A DNA stretch of 64,000 bases from Pseudomonas antarctica (lineage in GTDB: Bacteria > Pseudomonadota > Gammaproteobacteria > Pseudomonadales > Pseudomonadaceae), in contig NZ_CP015600.1 in the NCBI RefSeq assembly GCF_001647715.1, forward strand, positions 1,302,001-1,366,000, in the 5' to 3' direction. Within the stretch, counting starts at the first letter, position 1; each line of letters begins with the position of its first letter. A model generated the notes under the pieces. That model saw nothing but the letters and a program-made list of their open reading frames with translations, did not search any database and was not told where the DNA came from. Shown piece by piece: positions 28,906 through 38,096 of the stretch. Made by a program: the position numbers and the translations under genes.

Positions 28906-31014
28906 ATGACCAAGACTCTCCACCACCGTGCCTGCCATCTGTGTGAAGCCATCTGCGGCCTGACCCTGGAAACGACCCAGGCCGAGGACGGCACCCTGGC
29001 GATTACGTCGATCAAAGGCGACCCGCTGGATACGTTCAGCCGCGGGCACATCTGCCCCAAGGCCGTGGCGCTGCAGGACATCCAGAACGACCCGGACCGC
29101 CTGCACCAACCGATGTTGCGCGTGGGCAGCGAATGGCAGCCGATCCCCTGGGATGAGGCGTTTGCGTTGGTGGCCGAACGATTGGCAGGCATCCAGGCCA
29201 GGCATGGGCAGAATGCGGTGGCGGTGTATCAGGGCAACCCCAGCGTGCACAACTATGGGTTGATGACCCACAGCAACTACTTCCTCGGTCAGCTCAAGAC
29301 ACGCAACCGGTTTTCCGCGACCTCGGTGGACCAGTTGCCCCACCACCTCACCAGCCACCTGATGTACGGCCATGGCCTGTTGCTGCCGATCCCGGATATC
29401 GACCACACCGACTTCATGCTGATCCTGGGGGGTAACCCGCTGGCGTCCAACGGCAGCATCATGACCGTGCCCGATGTGGAGAAGCGCCTCAAGGCCATCC
29501 AGGCGCGGGGCGGCAAGGTGGTGGTGGTTGACCCTCGGCGCAGTGAAACAGCGGCGATTGCCGATCAGCATGTGTTCGTGCGGCCAGGTGGCGACGCGGC
29601 GCTGTTGTTCGGGTTGCTCAACACCTTGTTTAGCGAAAACCTGACCCGTGACAGCCATTTGCCGGTTGAAGGTCTCGACGACGTGCGCAACGCGATTGCC
29701 GGGTTTACCGCCGACGCCATGAGCCGCCAGTGTGCGGTGCCAGCCGAGCAGATCCGCCAGTTGGCACGGGACTTCGCGGCGGCGGACAAGGCGGTGTGTT
29801 ATGGGCGCATGGGGGTTTCGACCCAGGCATTTGGCACGCTGTGCCATTGGCTGGTGCAGTTGATCAATCTGGTGACCGGCAACCTTGACCGCGTCGGTGG
29901 CGCCTTGTGCACCACGCCGGCGGTGGATTTGGTCGCCTCGACTGGCGGTGGGCATTTCAATCGCTGGCAGAGCCGGGTGTCCGGGCGCCCCGAATACGGT
30001 GGGGAGTTGCCGGTGTCGGCGTTGGCTGAAGAAATGCTCACCGAAGGCGACGGACAAATTCGCGCCCTGGTGACGGTCGCCGGCAACCCGGTGCTGTCGA
30101 CGCCGAATGGCCGCCAACTTGAACAAGCCTTGGATGGGCTGGAGTTCATGCTCAGCATCGACCTCTATATCAACGAGACAACCCGTTACGCCGACCTGAT
30201 TTTGCCGTCCACCTCGGCGTTGGAAAACGATCACTACGACACCACGTTCAATATGTTCGCCGTGCGCAACGTCACCCGTTTCAATCGCGCGATTCTGCCC
30301 AAGCCTGCGGGCGCGTTGCACGATTGGGAAATCTTTGTCGGCTTGGCCAAAGCCTTCGCGGCGCAGACCGGCGTCGCGCTCAAACCGACCATGGCGCCTG
30401 CGCAGATGATCGACTTCGGGCTGCGCGCGGGAACGTACGGTGATGCATCCAGCCACCAGCTGTCGGTGGCGATGCTGGCGGATCATCCCCATGGCATGGA
30501 CTTGGGGCCGCTCACGCCCAACCTCGCCGCACGCTTGAAAACCGCTAACGGCCAGGTGCAGGCGGCACCGGCAGTCATTCTCGCTGACCTGGCGCGTTTC
30601 ACGGCGCAACCTGAGCCGGTGGCAAATGAGCTTCTGCTGATCGGCCGTCGCCATGTGCGCAGCAATAACTCGTGGATGCATAACTATCACCGACTGGTGA
30701 AGGGCAAGCCGCGCCATCAACTGCACATGCACCCGGATGACTTGGCCAGTCGGCAATTGAGCGATGGTCAGCGCGTGCGTGTCAGCTCGCGCATTGGCAT
30801 GATCGAAGTGGAAGTGCTGGCCAGCCTGGACATGATGCCCGGCGTGGTCAGCCTGCCCCATGGTTGGGGTCACGGTCGCCCGGGCGTGCAGATGACCATC
30901 GCCAGTGGGCAGCCGGGGGCGAGTGCGAATGACTTGACTGACGAGCGGCAGTTGGACGAATTGTCTGGAAACGCCGCGCTGAACGGTGTGCCGGTGCAGG
31001 TGGCAGCCGCATAA
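28906..31014 (+). CDS. Molybdopterin oxidoreductase, formate-dehydrogenase-like
   Basis: A 702-residue member of the DMSO-reductase/FDH superfamily. An N-terminal 4Fe-4S cluster is built from Cys10, Cys13, Cys17 and Cys50. The Mo-bisPGD domain follows (MLILGGNPLASNGS, LVTVAGNPVLSTPNGRQ) and a C-terminal cofactor-binding domain closes it (LLIGRRHVRSNNSWMHNYHRL). The region that carries Cys or Sec in true formate dehydrogenases reads SVDQLPHHLTS, so the metal ligand differs. No signal peptide or partner subunit is present, so it is probably cytoplasmic. The substrate is unknown. Confidence 0.85.
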   Translation: MTKTLHHRACHLCEAICGLTLETTQAEDGTLAITSIKGDPLDTFSRGHICPKAVALQDIQNDPDRLHQPMLRVGSEWQPIPWDEAFALVAERLAGIQARHGQNAVAVYQGNPSVHNYGLMTHSNYFLGQLKTRNRFSATSVDQLPHHLTSHLMYGHGLLLPIPDIDHTDFMLILGGNPLASNGSIMTVPDVEKRLKAIQARGGKVVVVDPRRSETAAIADQHVFVRPGGDAALLFGLLNTLFSENLTRDSHLPVEGLDDVRNAIAGFTADAMSRQCAVPAEQIRQLARDFAAADKAVCYGRMGVSTQAFGTLCHWLVQLINLVTGNLDRVGGALCTTPAVDLVASTGGGHFNRWQSRVSGRPEYGGELPVSALAEEMLTEGDGQIRALVTVAGNPVLSTPNGRQLEQALDGLEFMLSIDLYINETTRYADLILPSTSALENDHYDTTFNMFAVRNVTRFNRAILPKPAGALHDWEIFVGLAKAFAAQTGVALKPTMAPAQMIDFGLRAGTYGDASSHQLSVAMLADHPHGMDLGPLTPNLAARLKTANGQVQAAPAVILADLARFTAQPEPVANELLLIGRRHVRSNNSWMHNYHRLVKGKPRHQLHMHPDDLASRQLSDGQRVRVSSRIGMIEVEVLASLDMMPGVVSLPHGWGHGRPGVQMTIASGQPGASANDLTDERQLDELSGNAALNGVPVQVAAA

Positions 31015-31098
31015 GGCCCGAGCACCGCGCTGGAATTTTGCGTTACAATGCGCCACCGTGCCGACCTGTGAGTCGCGAAGTTCCTGCAGAGGTGTTCC

Positions 31099-31437
31099 AT
31101 GGATATCATCGAAACGATCAAAGAGCAGATTGCCAACAACACCATTCTGCTTTACATGAAGGGCGCCCCGAACGCTCCTCAGTGCGGTTTCTCCGCGAAG
31201 GCGTCCCAGGCCATCATGGCGTGTGGCGAGAAATTCGCTTACGTGGATATCCTGCAAAACCCGGAAATCCGCGCCAACCTGCCGAAGTACGCCAACTGGC
31301 CTACCTTCCCACAACTGTGGGTAGCCGGTGAGCTGGTCGGCGGCAGCGACATCATCGTTGAGATGGCGGCTGACGGTTCGCTGCAAGCGCTGGTCAAAGA
31401 TGCCGCGGAAAAAGCAGCAGCCAAGACAGAAGCGTGA
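31099..31437 (+). CDS. grxD: Monothiol glutaredoxin Grx4
   Basis: A 112-residue CGFS-type monothiol glutaredoxin with Cys29 in QCGFS. The glutathione and partner loops read WPTFPQLWVAGELVGG. The family carries and transfers 2Fe-2S clusters and works with BolA proteins in iron sensing. It is followed by a strong terminator and faces bfr, an iron-homeostasis neighbourhood conserved in Pseudomonas. Confidence 0.95.
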   Translation: MDIIETIKEQIANNTILLYMKGAPNAPQCGFSAKASQAIMACGEKFAYVDILQNPEIRANLPKYANWPTFPQLWVAGELVGGSDIIVEMAADGSLQALVKDAAEKAAAKTEA

Positions 31438-31461
31438 TGCTTTTGTAAAAAGCACTGCAAT

Positions 31462-31499
31462 AAAAAGCCCCGCTTCTCGTAAGAGAGCGGGGCTTTTTT
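31462..31499. terminator. Bidirectional terminator between grxD and bfr
   Basis: AAAAAGCCCCGCTTCTC, then GAGAGCGGGGCTTTTTT, form a long perfect stem with A and T runs on both sides. It lies between the convergent grxD and bfr genes. Confidence 0.92.
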
Positions 31500-31517
31500 G
31501 TACCTGCGCGCCGTGGG

Positions 31518-31988
31518 TTATTCACCCATCTGCGATTGCAGGTAGTTTTCCAGGCTGACTTTGACGATCAGGCCCTCTTGGGTTTCCAGCCAGTCGATAT
31601 GTTCTTCCTGGTCTTCAAGAATATCTTCCAGCAGTTCACGGCTGCCGAAGTCGGCCTTGATTTCGCAATGAGCGATGGCGGCCTTGAGGTCGCTGTGGCT
31701 CTTCTGTTCGAACTTCAGGTCGCTGATGATCATTTCCTGGGTGTGTTCGCCGATGTTCAGCTTGCCCAGGTCCTGCACGTTCGGCAGACCTTCCAGGAAC
31801 AGGATGCGCTTGATCAGCGCGTCCGCGTCCTTCATTGCCTTGATGGACTCTTTGTATTCACGCTTGCCCAGCTTTTCCAGGCCCCAATCGTCATACATGC
31901 GCGCATGCAGAAAGTACTGATTGATCGCGACCAGTTCATTGGCAAGGATTTTGTTGAGTTGCTGGATGACTGAGATGTCGCCTTTCAT
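31518..31988 (-). CDS. bfr: Bacterioferritin, heme-type subunit with incomplete ferroxidase site
   Basis: A 156-residue bacterioferritin subunit. The heme ligand Met52 is present (KAMKDAD). Of the dinuclear iron ligands known from E. coli Bfr, Glu18, Glu94 and His130 are kept, but Glu51 is Ala, His54 is Asp and Glu127 is Gln. The subunit should therefore bind heme but not oxidise iron by itself. Two-subunit bacterioferritins with this division of labour have been described in P. putida, and a catalytic partner is expected elsewhere in the genome. The Bfd ferredoxin that reduces Bfr for iron release is encoded next to it. Confidence 0.9.
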   Translation of the reverse strand: MKGDISVIQQLNKILANELVAINQYFLHARMYDDWGLEKLGKREYKESIKAMKDADALIKRILFLEGLPNVQDLGKLNIGEHTQEMIISDLKFEQKSHSDLKAAIAHCEIKADFGSRELLEDILEDQEEHIDWLETQEGLIVKVSLENYLQSQMGE

Positions 31989-32150
31989 GACTGGGGTCCT
32001 GCCCTGTAATAGCTGTGTATAAGCCGGAGTTTGAGCGGCGAACCCCTTAGTGTCAAACCTAAGTTATTGAATAATAAATGAAAATTAATCTGAATAAGAA
32101 TGTTTGTGTTCCGCGTCTTGGCGCTAACTAATTGAATTTCAGGCATAAAA

Positions 32151-32175
32151 AAACCGGACACCAGGTCCGGTTCTT
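32151..32175 (-). terminator. Terminator of bfd
   Basis: AACCGGAC-CAC-CAGGTCCGGTT with a T run on the minus strand lies just after the bfd stop. Confidence 0.85.
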
Positions 32176-32189
32176 TAAAACACGCTGAT

Positions 32190-32408
32190 TTAAGCGTGTG
32201 TAAATTCTGCTGAATAGGGGAGCGCGGCCTGGGCTGTTTGCAATTGCGTCAGGGTCTCCCGTACCACTTGCTTGGCGAGGCAAGCGCATTTGCCACACTG
32301 GCTGGCAACGCCGGTGGTTTCACGTACTTCCTTGTAGCTGCAGCAACCTTCGTAGATTGCTTCGCGGATTTGTCCGTCGGTGACGCCAGTGCAGAGGCAG
32401 ACATACAT
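32190..32408 (-). CDS. bfd: Bacterioferritin-associated ferredoxin Bfd
   Basis: A 72-residue 2Fe-2S protein. The cluster ligands follow the Bfd pattern: Cys4, Cys6, Cys38 and Cys41 (CLC and CGKC). In P. aeruginosa Bfd passes electrons to the heme of BfrB to release stored iron. A Fur-type box 54 bases upstream fits induction under iron starvation. The neighbour bfr is transcribed separately in the same direction. Confidence 0.93.
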   Translation of the reverse strand: MYVCLCTGVTDGQIREAIYEGCCSYKEVRETTGVASQCGKCACLAKQVVRETLTQLQTAQAALPYSAEFTHA

Positions 32409-32461
32409 AAGGGAGAACCATCGCGGGTTTAAGGCTTAAGTGCGATGGATCTTAATGTTAA

Positions 32462-32476
32462 CGAGAATGATTGTCA
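32462..32476. promoter_or_regulatory. Fur box upstream of bfd
   Basis: CGAGAATGATTGTCA matches the 7-1-7 Fur inverted repeat TGATAATnATTATCA at 12 of 15 positions. Position before bfd and known iron control of that gene support the call. Confidence 0.65.
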
Positions 32477-32653
32477 AAGTAGATTCGCAGGTCTTTCCGG
32501 CCACAGCGCCGTCGCGCTGACGAACGGTTTTTTCAGTGTATGATGGTCGGTCTTTACGAAGCGTGACTGCGTCACAGGGCTGTCGCTTATAAACGGCAGA
32601 CTTGGAGGCGGTCCTTTTACTTCAATCGTCACCCTTGCATCAGGAGATATCCA

Positions 32654-33256
32654 ATGAGCGTACTCGTCGGCAAACAAGCCCCGGATTTCGACGTACCTGC
32701 CGTCCTCGGCAATGGCGAAATCGTTGACAGCTTCAAACTGTCTGAAGCCATCAAAGGCAAATACGGCCTGGTGTTCTTCTACCCGCTGGACTTCACCTTC
32801 GTCTGCCCTTCGGAGCTGATCGCTCTGGACCACCGCATGGACGATTTCAAGGCGCGCAACGTTGAAGTGGTAGCCGTTTCCATCGACTCCCATTTCACCC
32901 ACAACGCCTGGCGCAACACTGCCATCAATGATGGCGGCATCGGCAAAGTCAAATACACCATGGCTGCCGACATGAAGCACGACATCGCCAAGGCTTACGA
33001 CGTTGAGTCCGAAGGCGGCGTGGCGTTCCGTGGCGCGTTCCTGATCGACGACAAGGGCGTTGTGCGCTCGCAGATCATCAACGACCTGCCGCTGGGCCGT
33101 AACATGGAAGAGCTGATCCGTCTGGTCGACGCGCTGCAATTCCACGAAGAGCACGGCGAAGTGTGCCCTGCCAACTGGAAAAAAGGCGACAAAGGCATGA
33201 ACGCTTCGCCAGAAGGCGTTGCGGCTTACCTGACCGAGAACGCTGGCAAGCTGTAA
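32654..33256 (+). CDS. Typical 2-Cys peroxiredoxin (AhpC/TSA family)
   Basis: A 200-residue peroxiredoxin that reduces hydrogen peroxide and organic peroxides. The peroxidatic cysteine is Cys51 (DFTFVCPSE) and the resolving cysteine is Cys171 (HGEVCPANW). AGGAG 10 bases upstream sets the start. It lies between the iron-release genes bfd/bfr and rnt, the same order as in P. aeruginosa, and would protect against peroxide made when iron is mobilised. Confidence 0.94.
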   Translation: MSVLVGKQAPDFDVPAVLGNGEIVDSFKLSEAIKGKYGLVFFYPLDFTFVCPSELIALDHRMDDFKARNVEVVAVSIDSHFTHNAWRNTAINDGGIGKVKYTMAADMKHDIAKAYDVESEGGVAFRGAFLIDDKGVVRSQIINDLPLGRNMEELIRLVDALQFHEEHGEVCPANWKKGDKGMNASPEGVAAYLTENAGKL

Positions 33257-33270
33257 GCCACGTTCGACGC

Positions 33271-33304
33271 AAAAAAAACCGGCCTGAGAAGGCCGGTTTT
33301 TTTA
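33271..33304 (+). terminator. Terminator of the peroxiredoxin gene
   Basis: AAAACCGGCCT-GAGA-AGGCCGGTTTT with A and T runs on both sides. It serves the convergent peroxiredoxin and rnt genes. Confidence 0.92.
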
Positions 33305-33320
33305 TGCGCGGGAAACGACC

Positions 33321-33992
33321 TCAGTCGTTGAAGTCTTCCCAGCCGCCCATCTGCTTCCAGCGATTGACGATGCCGCAGAACAGCTCGGCGGTCTTCTCGG
33401 TGTCGTAGCGCGCCGAGTGGGCCTCACGGCCGTCAAAGTCGATACCGGCGGCCTGGCAGGCCTTGGCCAGCACGGTCTGGCCATAAGCCAGGCCAGCGAG
33501 GGTGGCGGTGTCGAAGCTGGAGAACGGGTGAAACGGGTTGCGCTTCATGTCCAGTCGCGCCACTGCGGCGTTCAGGAAGCCCAAGTCGAAACTGCTGTTG
33601 TGGCCGACCAGGATCGCGCGTTTGCAGCCGTTGGCCTTCAACGCCTTGCGCACGCCACGGAAGATATCGGTCAGCGCCGCTTCTTCACTCACCGCCATGC
33701 GCAGCGGGTGGTCGAGCTTGATCCCGGTGAACTCCAGGGCTGCCGCTTCGATATTCGCGCCTTCGAAGGGCTCGACACGGAAGAAGTGCGTGTGTTCCGG
33801 GAACACAAAACCCTGTTCGTCCATGCCGATGGTGGTGGCGGCGATTTCCAGCAGGGCGTCGGTGGCGCAATTGAAACCACCGGTTTCTACGTCGATGACA
33901 ACCGGCAGATAACCGCGAAACCGCTCGGCCATCGGGTGACGGGAACCGCCACCACTGTGCTCGTGTTCGTCATCGTAATGGTCTTCACTCAC
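33321..33992 (-). CDS. rnt: Ribonuclease T
   Basis: A 223-residue DEDDh 3'-5' exoribonuclease that trims tRNA and other stable RNA 3' ends. Exo I is [10 protein letters not shown] with Asp34 and Glu36. Exo II is [11 protein letters not shown], and Exo III is [13 protein letters not shown] with the catalytic His. The N-terminal 20 residues are acidic and His-rich, and variable in the family. Its start overlaps the pyrC stop by four bases. Confidence 0.94.
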   Translation of the reverse strand: MSEDHYDDEHEHSGGGSRHPMAERFRGYLPVVIDVETGGFNCATDALLEIAATTIGMDEQGFVFPEHTHFFRVEPFEGANIEAAALEFTGIKLDHPLRMAVSEEAALTDIFRGVRKALKANGCKRAILVGHNSSFDLGFLNAAVARLDMKRNPFHPFSSFDTATLAGLAYGQTVLAKACQAAGIDFDGREAHSARYDTEKTAELFCGIVNRWKQMGGWEDFND

Positions 33993-35035
33993 TTGCTTTC
34001 CTCCAGCAGGCGCCAGCGCAGTGTTTCACCGGCGCGCAGCGGGATAACAGTCAGCTCGCCAAACGGCAGGCTGGCAGGGGCGGTCCAGTCTTCACGAACC
34101 AGGGTAATACGGTCGGTGTTCGCGGGCAGGCCATAGAAGCGCGGGCCGTTGAGGCTGGCGAAACCTTCGAGCTTGTCCAGGGAATTGCGCTGTTCAAACG
34201 CTTCGGCGTACAGCTCGATCGCAGCAAACGCGGTGTAGCAACCGGCACAGCCACACGCGGCTTCTTTGGCGTGCTGGGCGTGGGGTGCGGAGTCGGTGCC
34301 GAGGAAGAACTTCGGGTTGCCGCTGGTGGCGGCATCGAGCAACGCCACCTGGTGGGTGTTGCGCTTGAGGATCGGCAGGCAATAGAAGTGCGGCCGAATC
34401 CCGCCCACCAGCATGTGGTTGCGGTTGTAGAGCAGGTGATGCGCGGTGATGGTCGCACCGACATTGGCCGAAGCTTCGGTGACGAACTGCACGGCATCCG
34501 CAGTGGTGATGTGTTCGAACACCACCTTGAGGGTCGGGAACAGCTCGACCACACGGCGCATATGTTCGTCGATAAAGATCTTTTCGCGATCAAATACGTC
34601 CACATCGCCACGGGTGACTTCACCGTGGATCAGCAGCGGCATGCCGACTTCAGCCATGGCTTCGATCGCCGGCAGAATCTTGTCGATACTGGTCACGCCG
34701 GAATCGGAGTTGGTGGTCGCGCCCGCCGGGTACAGCTTGGCGGCGTGCACGAAGCCACTGGCCTTGGCCTGGCGAATTTCTTCAGGCTGGGTGCGGTCGG
34801 TCAGGTAGAGCACCATCAACGGTTCGAAGCGGCTGCCGGCCGGTCGTGCAGCGAGAATACGCTGGCGATAGGCGTCGGCTTCTGCGGCATTACGCACCGG
34901 AGGTACCAGGTTAGGCATGATGATGGCGCGACCAAACGTGCGCGCTACATCAGCCACGGTTTGGGGTAACGCAGCACCATCGCGAAGATGAATATGCCAG
35001 TCGTCGGGACGCAGCAGGGTCAGGCGGTCGGACAT
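33989..35035 (-). CDS. pyrC: Dihydroorotase
   Basis: A 348-residue zinc amidohydrolase that closes carbamoyl-aspartate to dihydroorotate in pyrimidine synthesis. Metal ligands His14 and His16 lie in DDWHIHLRD. The carboxylated lysine is in [14 protein letters not shown] near 100, and the last metal ligand is the Asp in FLGTDSAPH. The start [10 protein letters not shown] at 35035 is chosen over the open frame to 35095. It is co-transcribed with rnt. Confidence 0.95.
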   Translation of the reverse strand: MSDRLTLLRPDDWHIHLRDGAALPQTVADVARTFGRAIIMPNLVPPVRNAAEADAYRQRILAARPAGSRFEPLMVLYLTDRTQPEEIRQAKASGFVHAAKLYPAGATTNSDSGVTSIDKILPAIEAMAEVGMPLLIHGEVTRGDVDVFDREKIFIDEHMRRVVELFPTLKVVFEHITTADAVQFVTEASANVGATITAHHLLYNRNHMLVGGIRPHFYCLPILKRNTHQVALLDAATSGNPKFFLGTDSAPHAQHAKEAACGCAGCYTAFAAIELYAEAFEQRNSLDKLEGFASLNGPRFYGLPANTDRITLVREDWTAPASLPFGELTVIPLRAGETLRWRLLEESK

Positions 35036-35101
35036 TGGGGATTCCAGGCGGGTCAATCTGGTGGGAATGCTACCGGAAAAGACTCTTGCAGGCACTCGCT
35101 A

Positions 35102-35128
35102 TCAAGTTTTGCAGGACGCTACCGATAT
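35102..35128 (+). promoter_or_regulatory. Possible FliA (sigma28) promoter of motY
   Basis: TCAAG, 15 bases, then CCGATAT resembles the flagellar sigma28 promoter (TCAAG-N15-GCCGATAA form in Pseudomonas), with one mismatch before the -10 core. It lies 64 bases upstream of the motY start, in the correct direction. Confidence 0.55.
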
Positions 35129-35191
35129 CCCAAGGTATGCCTTAACGACGTATGACGCTTTGAAGTGTTGTAGAAACCAGTGGAGCCTCCC

Positions 35192-36100
35192 GTGCGCCAG
35201 CATTATCTAGCCCTGCTCAGTGTGTTCGCCAGCCTGCCTGCGATGGCCCTCACGTTTCAGACACGTCTGGAGAATATTGAGTGGAAGGTGGAAGGCGACC
35301 AGTTCGAGTGCCGCTTGACCCAGCCGATCACCGATTTCGGTTCGGGTGAGTTCGTGCGCCGGGCCGGCGAGCAGGCGACATTTCGTCTGAAAGCCTACAG
35401 TGGCGCACTCGGCGCGGGCTCGGCGACCTTGTTGGCCGCCGCTGCCCCGTGGCAGCCGGGCCGCGGTGATATCAACCTCGGCGCTGTGCGTGCCGGCAGT
35501 GGCGACGTGTTGTTCAATAGCTCTCAGGCTCAGGCCGGGCGATTGTTCATGGGCTTGCTGGAAGGGCGCAGCCCGACTGTGCGGCATTACGGGCGCGAAG
35601 GTGGCTACTCGGAAATTCGTCTGCTGCCAGTGAAATTCAACAAGGCCTACAACGACTATCAACTGTGTACCACCAAGCTGTTGCCGATGAATTACGATCA
35701 GGTCAAACAGACCGAAGTCGGCTTCCCCGGTGGTGGCATTGAGCTGGATGCGACGGCCAAGAAGAAGCTGGCGGTGATTGTCGCGTTCATGAAAGCCGAT
35801 CCGACGGTCAACCATATCGAGTTGAATGGCCATTCGGACAACAGCGGCAACCGCCTGACCAACCGCGACGTCTCACGCCGTCGTGCGCTGGCGGTCATGG
35901 ACTACTTCAAGGCCAACGGCATCCAGGAATCGCAGGTCACTCTGCGTTTCCACGGTGAAAGCTATCCCCTGGCACCCAATACCAATGCCGCCAACCGGGC
36001 GCGTAACCGTCGCGTGAATATTCAGCTCGAACGGGTGGCAGCCCCCGAGAAACCGACGCCTCAGGCGACTGGCCCGAGCAACCCTGCACACACGTCATAA
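35192..36100 (+). CDS. motY: Flagellar motor protein MotY
   Basis: A 302-residue OmpA-like protein. The GTG at 35192 with GGAG at 35182-35185 is preferred over ATG 35180 and gives the signal peptide MRQHYLALLSVFASLPAMA. The N-terminal half is the MotY stator-ring domain. The C-terminal half is an OmpA peptidoglycan-binding domain (HIELNGHSDNSGNRLTNRDVSRRRA). MotY forms the T ring that anchors the stator around the sodium- or proton-driven motor. A candidate FliA promoter precedes it. Confidence 0.88.
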   Translation: MRQHYLALLSVFASLPAMALTFQTRLENIEWKVEGDQFECRLTQPITDFGSGEFVRRAGEQATFRLKAYSGALGAGSATLLAAAAPWQPGRGDINLGAVRAGSGDVLFNSSQAQAGRLFMGLLEGRSPTVRHYGREGGYSEIRLLPVKFNKAYNDYQLCTTKLLPMNYDQVKQTEVGFPGGGIELDATAKKKLAVIVAFMKADPTVNHIELNGHSDNSGNRLTNRDVSRRRALAVMDYFKANGIQESQVTLRFHGESYPLAPNTNAANRARNRRVNIQLERVAAPEKPTPQATGPSNPAHTS

Positions 36101-36146
36101 AATGCGCTCATAAGGTGCGACCATCGGTCGCCCGCTCGACATAATC

Positions 36147-36183
36147 TGTCGCTTTATCTTCATTTGCTGTCGCGCCTCTGTAA
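36147..36183. promoter_or_regulatory. Tandem ArgR half-sites upstream of argG
   Basis: TGTCGC-N8-CA at 36147-36162 and TGTCGC-N8-AA at 36168-36183 lie exactly 21 bases apart, 60-96 bases before argG. The second is an exact match to the Pseudomonas ArgR half-site. Arginine-responsive control is inferred. Confidence 0.72.
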
Positions 36184-36242
36184 ATTCACGGTTTTGGTCG
36201 GTAGAATCGACGGCTTTCCGTACAACCCCGTGGAGTGATGGC

Positions 36243-37460
36243 ATGGCCGACGTAAACAAGGTCGTTCTCGCGTATTCCGGCGGCCTGGACACTTCGGTGA
36301 TCCTCAAGTGGCTGCAGGATACTTATAACTGTGAAGTGGTGACCTTCACCGCTGACCTGGGTCAGGGCGAAGAGGTCGAACCTGCACGTGCCAAGGCGCA
36401 AGCCATGGGCGTGAAAGAGATCTACATTGACGACCTGCGCGAAGAATTCGTCCGCGATTTCGTCTTCCCGATGTTTCGCGCCAACACCGTCTACGAAGGC
36501 GAGTACCTGCTGGGTACTTCCATCGCACGTCCGCTGATCGCCAAACGCTTGATCGAAATCGCCAACGAAACAGGCGCCGACGCCATTTCCCATGGCGCTA
36601 CCGGCAAAGGCAACGACCAGGTGCGTTTCGAACTGGGTGCCTACGCGCTCAAGCCTGGCGTGAAAGTGATTGCCCCTTGGCGTGAGTGGGACCTGCTGTC
36701 CCGTGAAAAGCTGATGGATTACGCTGAAAAGCACGCCATCCCGATCGAGCGTCACGGCAAGAAGAAGTCCCCGTACTCGATGGACGCCAACTTGCTGCAC
36801 ATCTCCTATGAAGGCGGCGTGCTGGAAGACACCTGGACCGAGCACGAAGAAGACATGTGGAAATGGACCGTCTCCCCGGAGAACGCTCCTGACAAGGCCC
36901 AATACCTGGAACTGACCTACCGCAACGGCGACATCGTCGCGCTGGACGGCGTCGAAATGACCCCGGCCACCGTGCTGGCGACCCTGAACCGTATCGGTGG
37001 TGAACACGGTATCGGCCGTCTCGACATCGTAGAGAACCGCTATGTGGGCATGAAGTCCCGTGGCTGCTACGAAACCCCGGGCGGCACCATCATGCTGCGT
37101 GCTCACCGCGCCATCGAGTCCATCACCCTGGACCGCGAAGTGGCTCACCTCAAAGACGAGTTGATGCCCAAGTACGCCAGCCTGATCTACACCGGCTACT
37201 GGTGGAGCCCAGAGCGTCTGATGCTGCAGCAGATGATCGACGCCTCCCAGGCTCACGTGAACGGCGTGGTGCGCTTGAAGCTGTACAAAGGCAACGTGAT
37301 CGTTACCGGTCGCAAGTCTGATGAGTCGCTGTTCGACGCCAATATCGCCACCTTCGAAGAAGACGGCGGTGCTTATAACCAGGCGGACGCGGCAGGCTTC
37401 ATCAAGTTGAATGCGCTGCGCATGCGCATTGCTGCCAACAAGGGTCGCAAGCTGTTCTGA
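36243..37460 (+). CDS. argG: Argininosuccinate synthase
   Basis: A 405-residue enzyme that condenses citrulline and aspartate with ATP to argininosuccinate. The PP-loop AYSGGLDTS lies at 9-17. Family stretches [13 protein letters not shown] and [15 protein letters not shown] are present. With argF about 8 kb away it covers two successive steps of arginine synthesis. A strong terminator follows at once. Confidence 0.96.
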   Translation: MADVNKVVLAYSGGLDTSVILKWLQDTYNCEVVTFTADLGQGEEVEPARAKAQAMGVKEIYIDDLREEFVRDFVFPMFRANTVYEGEYLLGTSIARPLIAKRLIEIANETGADAISHGATGKGNDQVRFELGAYALKPGVKVIAPWREWDLLSREKLMDYAEKHAIPIERHGKKKSPYSMDANLLHISYEGGVLEDTWTEHEEDMWKWTVSPENAPDKAQYLELTYRNGDIVALDGVEMTPATVLATLNRIGGEHGIGRLDIVENRYVGMKSRGCYETPGGTIMLRAHRAIESITLDREVAHLKDELMPKYASLIYTGYWWSPERLMLQQMIDASQAHVNGVVRLKLYKGNVIVTGRKSDESLFDANIATFEEDGGAYNQADAAGFIKLNALRMRIAANKGRKLF

Positions 37461-37479
37461 GTGTTCCCCTCGTTGTGAA

Positions 37480-37512
37480 AAATGGCCCCTTGTTCAAGGG
37501 GCCATTTTTTTT
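37480..37512 (+). terminator. Terminator of argG
   Basis: AATGGCCCCTTG-TT-CAAGGGGCCATT followed by eight Ts lies 20 bases after the argG stop. Confidence 0.93.
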
Positions 37513-38096
37513 GCCTGGCTATAAAGACGCGCGCTTTAAATAGGGCGTGATGTTTATCGTTTGGCGAGGTTGTTTAAGTTTTGTTGAATATCGAAGTTGA
37601 GAGTGGCGCCACCCTTGGTGGCGTGTTTATTTCTGCGTGGATGAATGAAATTTTTACACCTGAATAGGAACTATGTCTTACAGAAGATTCACTACGTAAG
37701 TAAGGTGAGTGTGTAGGTCGCTGAATATTCCGTAGGAAATAAGGGTGTAAGCAGGTATGTTGTATGGAACTGAAACCGTTGATTGTATTTCACCTGCTCA
37801 CTCGCCTGGCCGCGACAAGCAAGGGGCGTTTCCTGAAAACCCTGTGCGGTGCATAGACGGCGTACCGCTTATGTGCCGGATGTTTAACTCAAGATATGTA
37901 TGGCCCCGGAAAGTTCTGAAAGTCTCCGTAAAACCGGATGCGCCTGAAGTTGTGATTTTTTGTAGGGTAATTCCTATATCGTTGTGGGTTGGGTCTCTGC
38001 TTGCTGTTGCTTGGGGGGGAGCGCTATGCCAACTAGGAAACGACTAGGCTATTGTGCTTGCTCTAAATAATTCGAACAGCGAAATTGGACTTTCTC
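37513..38096. other. Intergenic region between argG and the NarL-type regulator
   Basis: A gap of 584 bases, more AT-rich than the flanking genes. An imperfect hairpin (GGCGCCACC-CTT-GGTGGCG) occurs near 37604-37622. A frame of 96 codons at 37757-38047 lacks a ribosome binding site and recognisable likeness, so it is not called. A long leader or small RNA for the downstream regulator is possible but not supported by any motif I recognise. Confidence 0.5.

Noticed and set aside
28474..31455. A 993-codon open frame on the minus strand
   Set aside because: It is the antisense shadow of the molybdopterin oxidoreductase. Its protein is rich in His, Arg and Gln with no fold, while the plus strand shows clear domain motifs.
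37757..38047. A 96-codon frame in the argG to regulator gap
   Set aside because: No ribosome binding site, irregular composition and no recognisable likeness. It more likely lies in a leader region.
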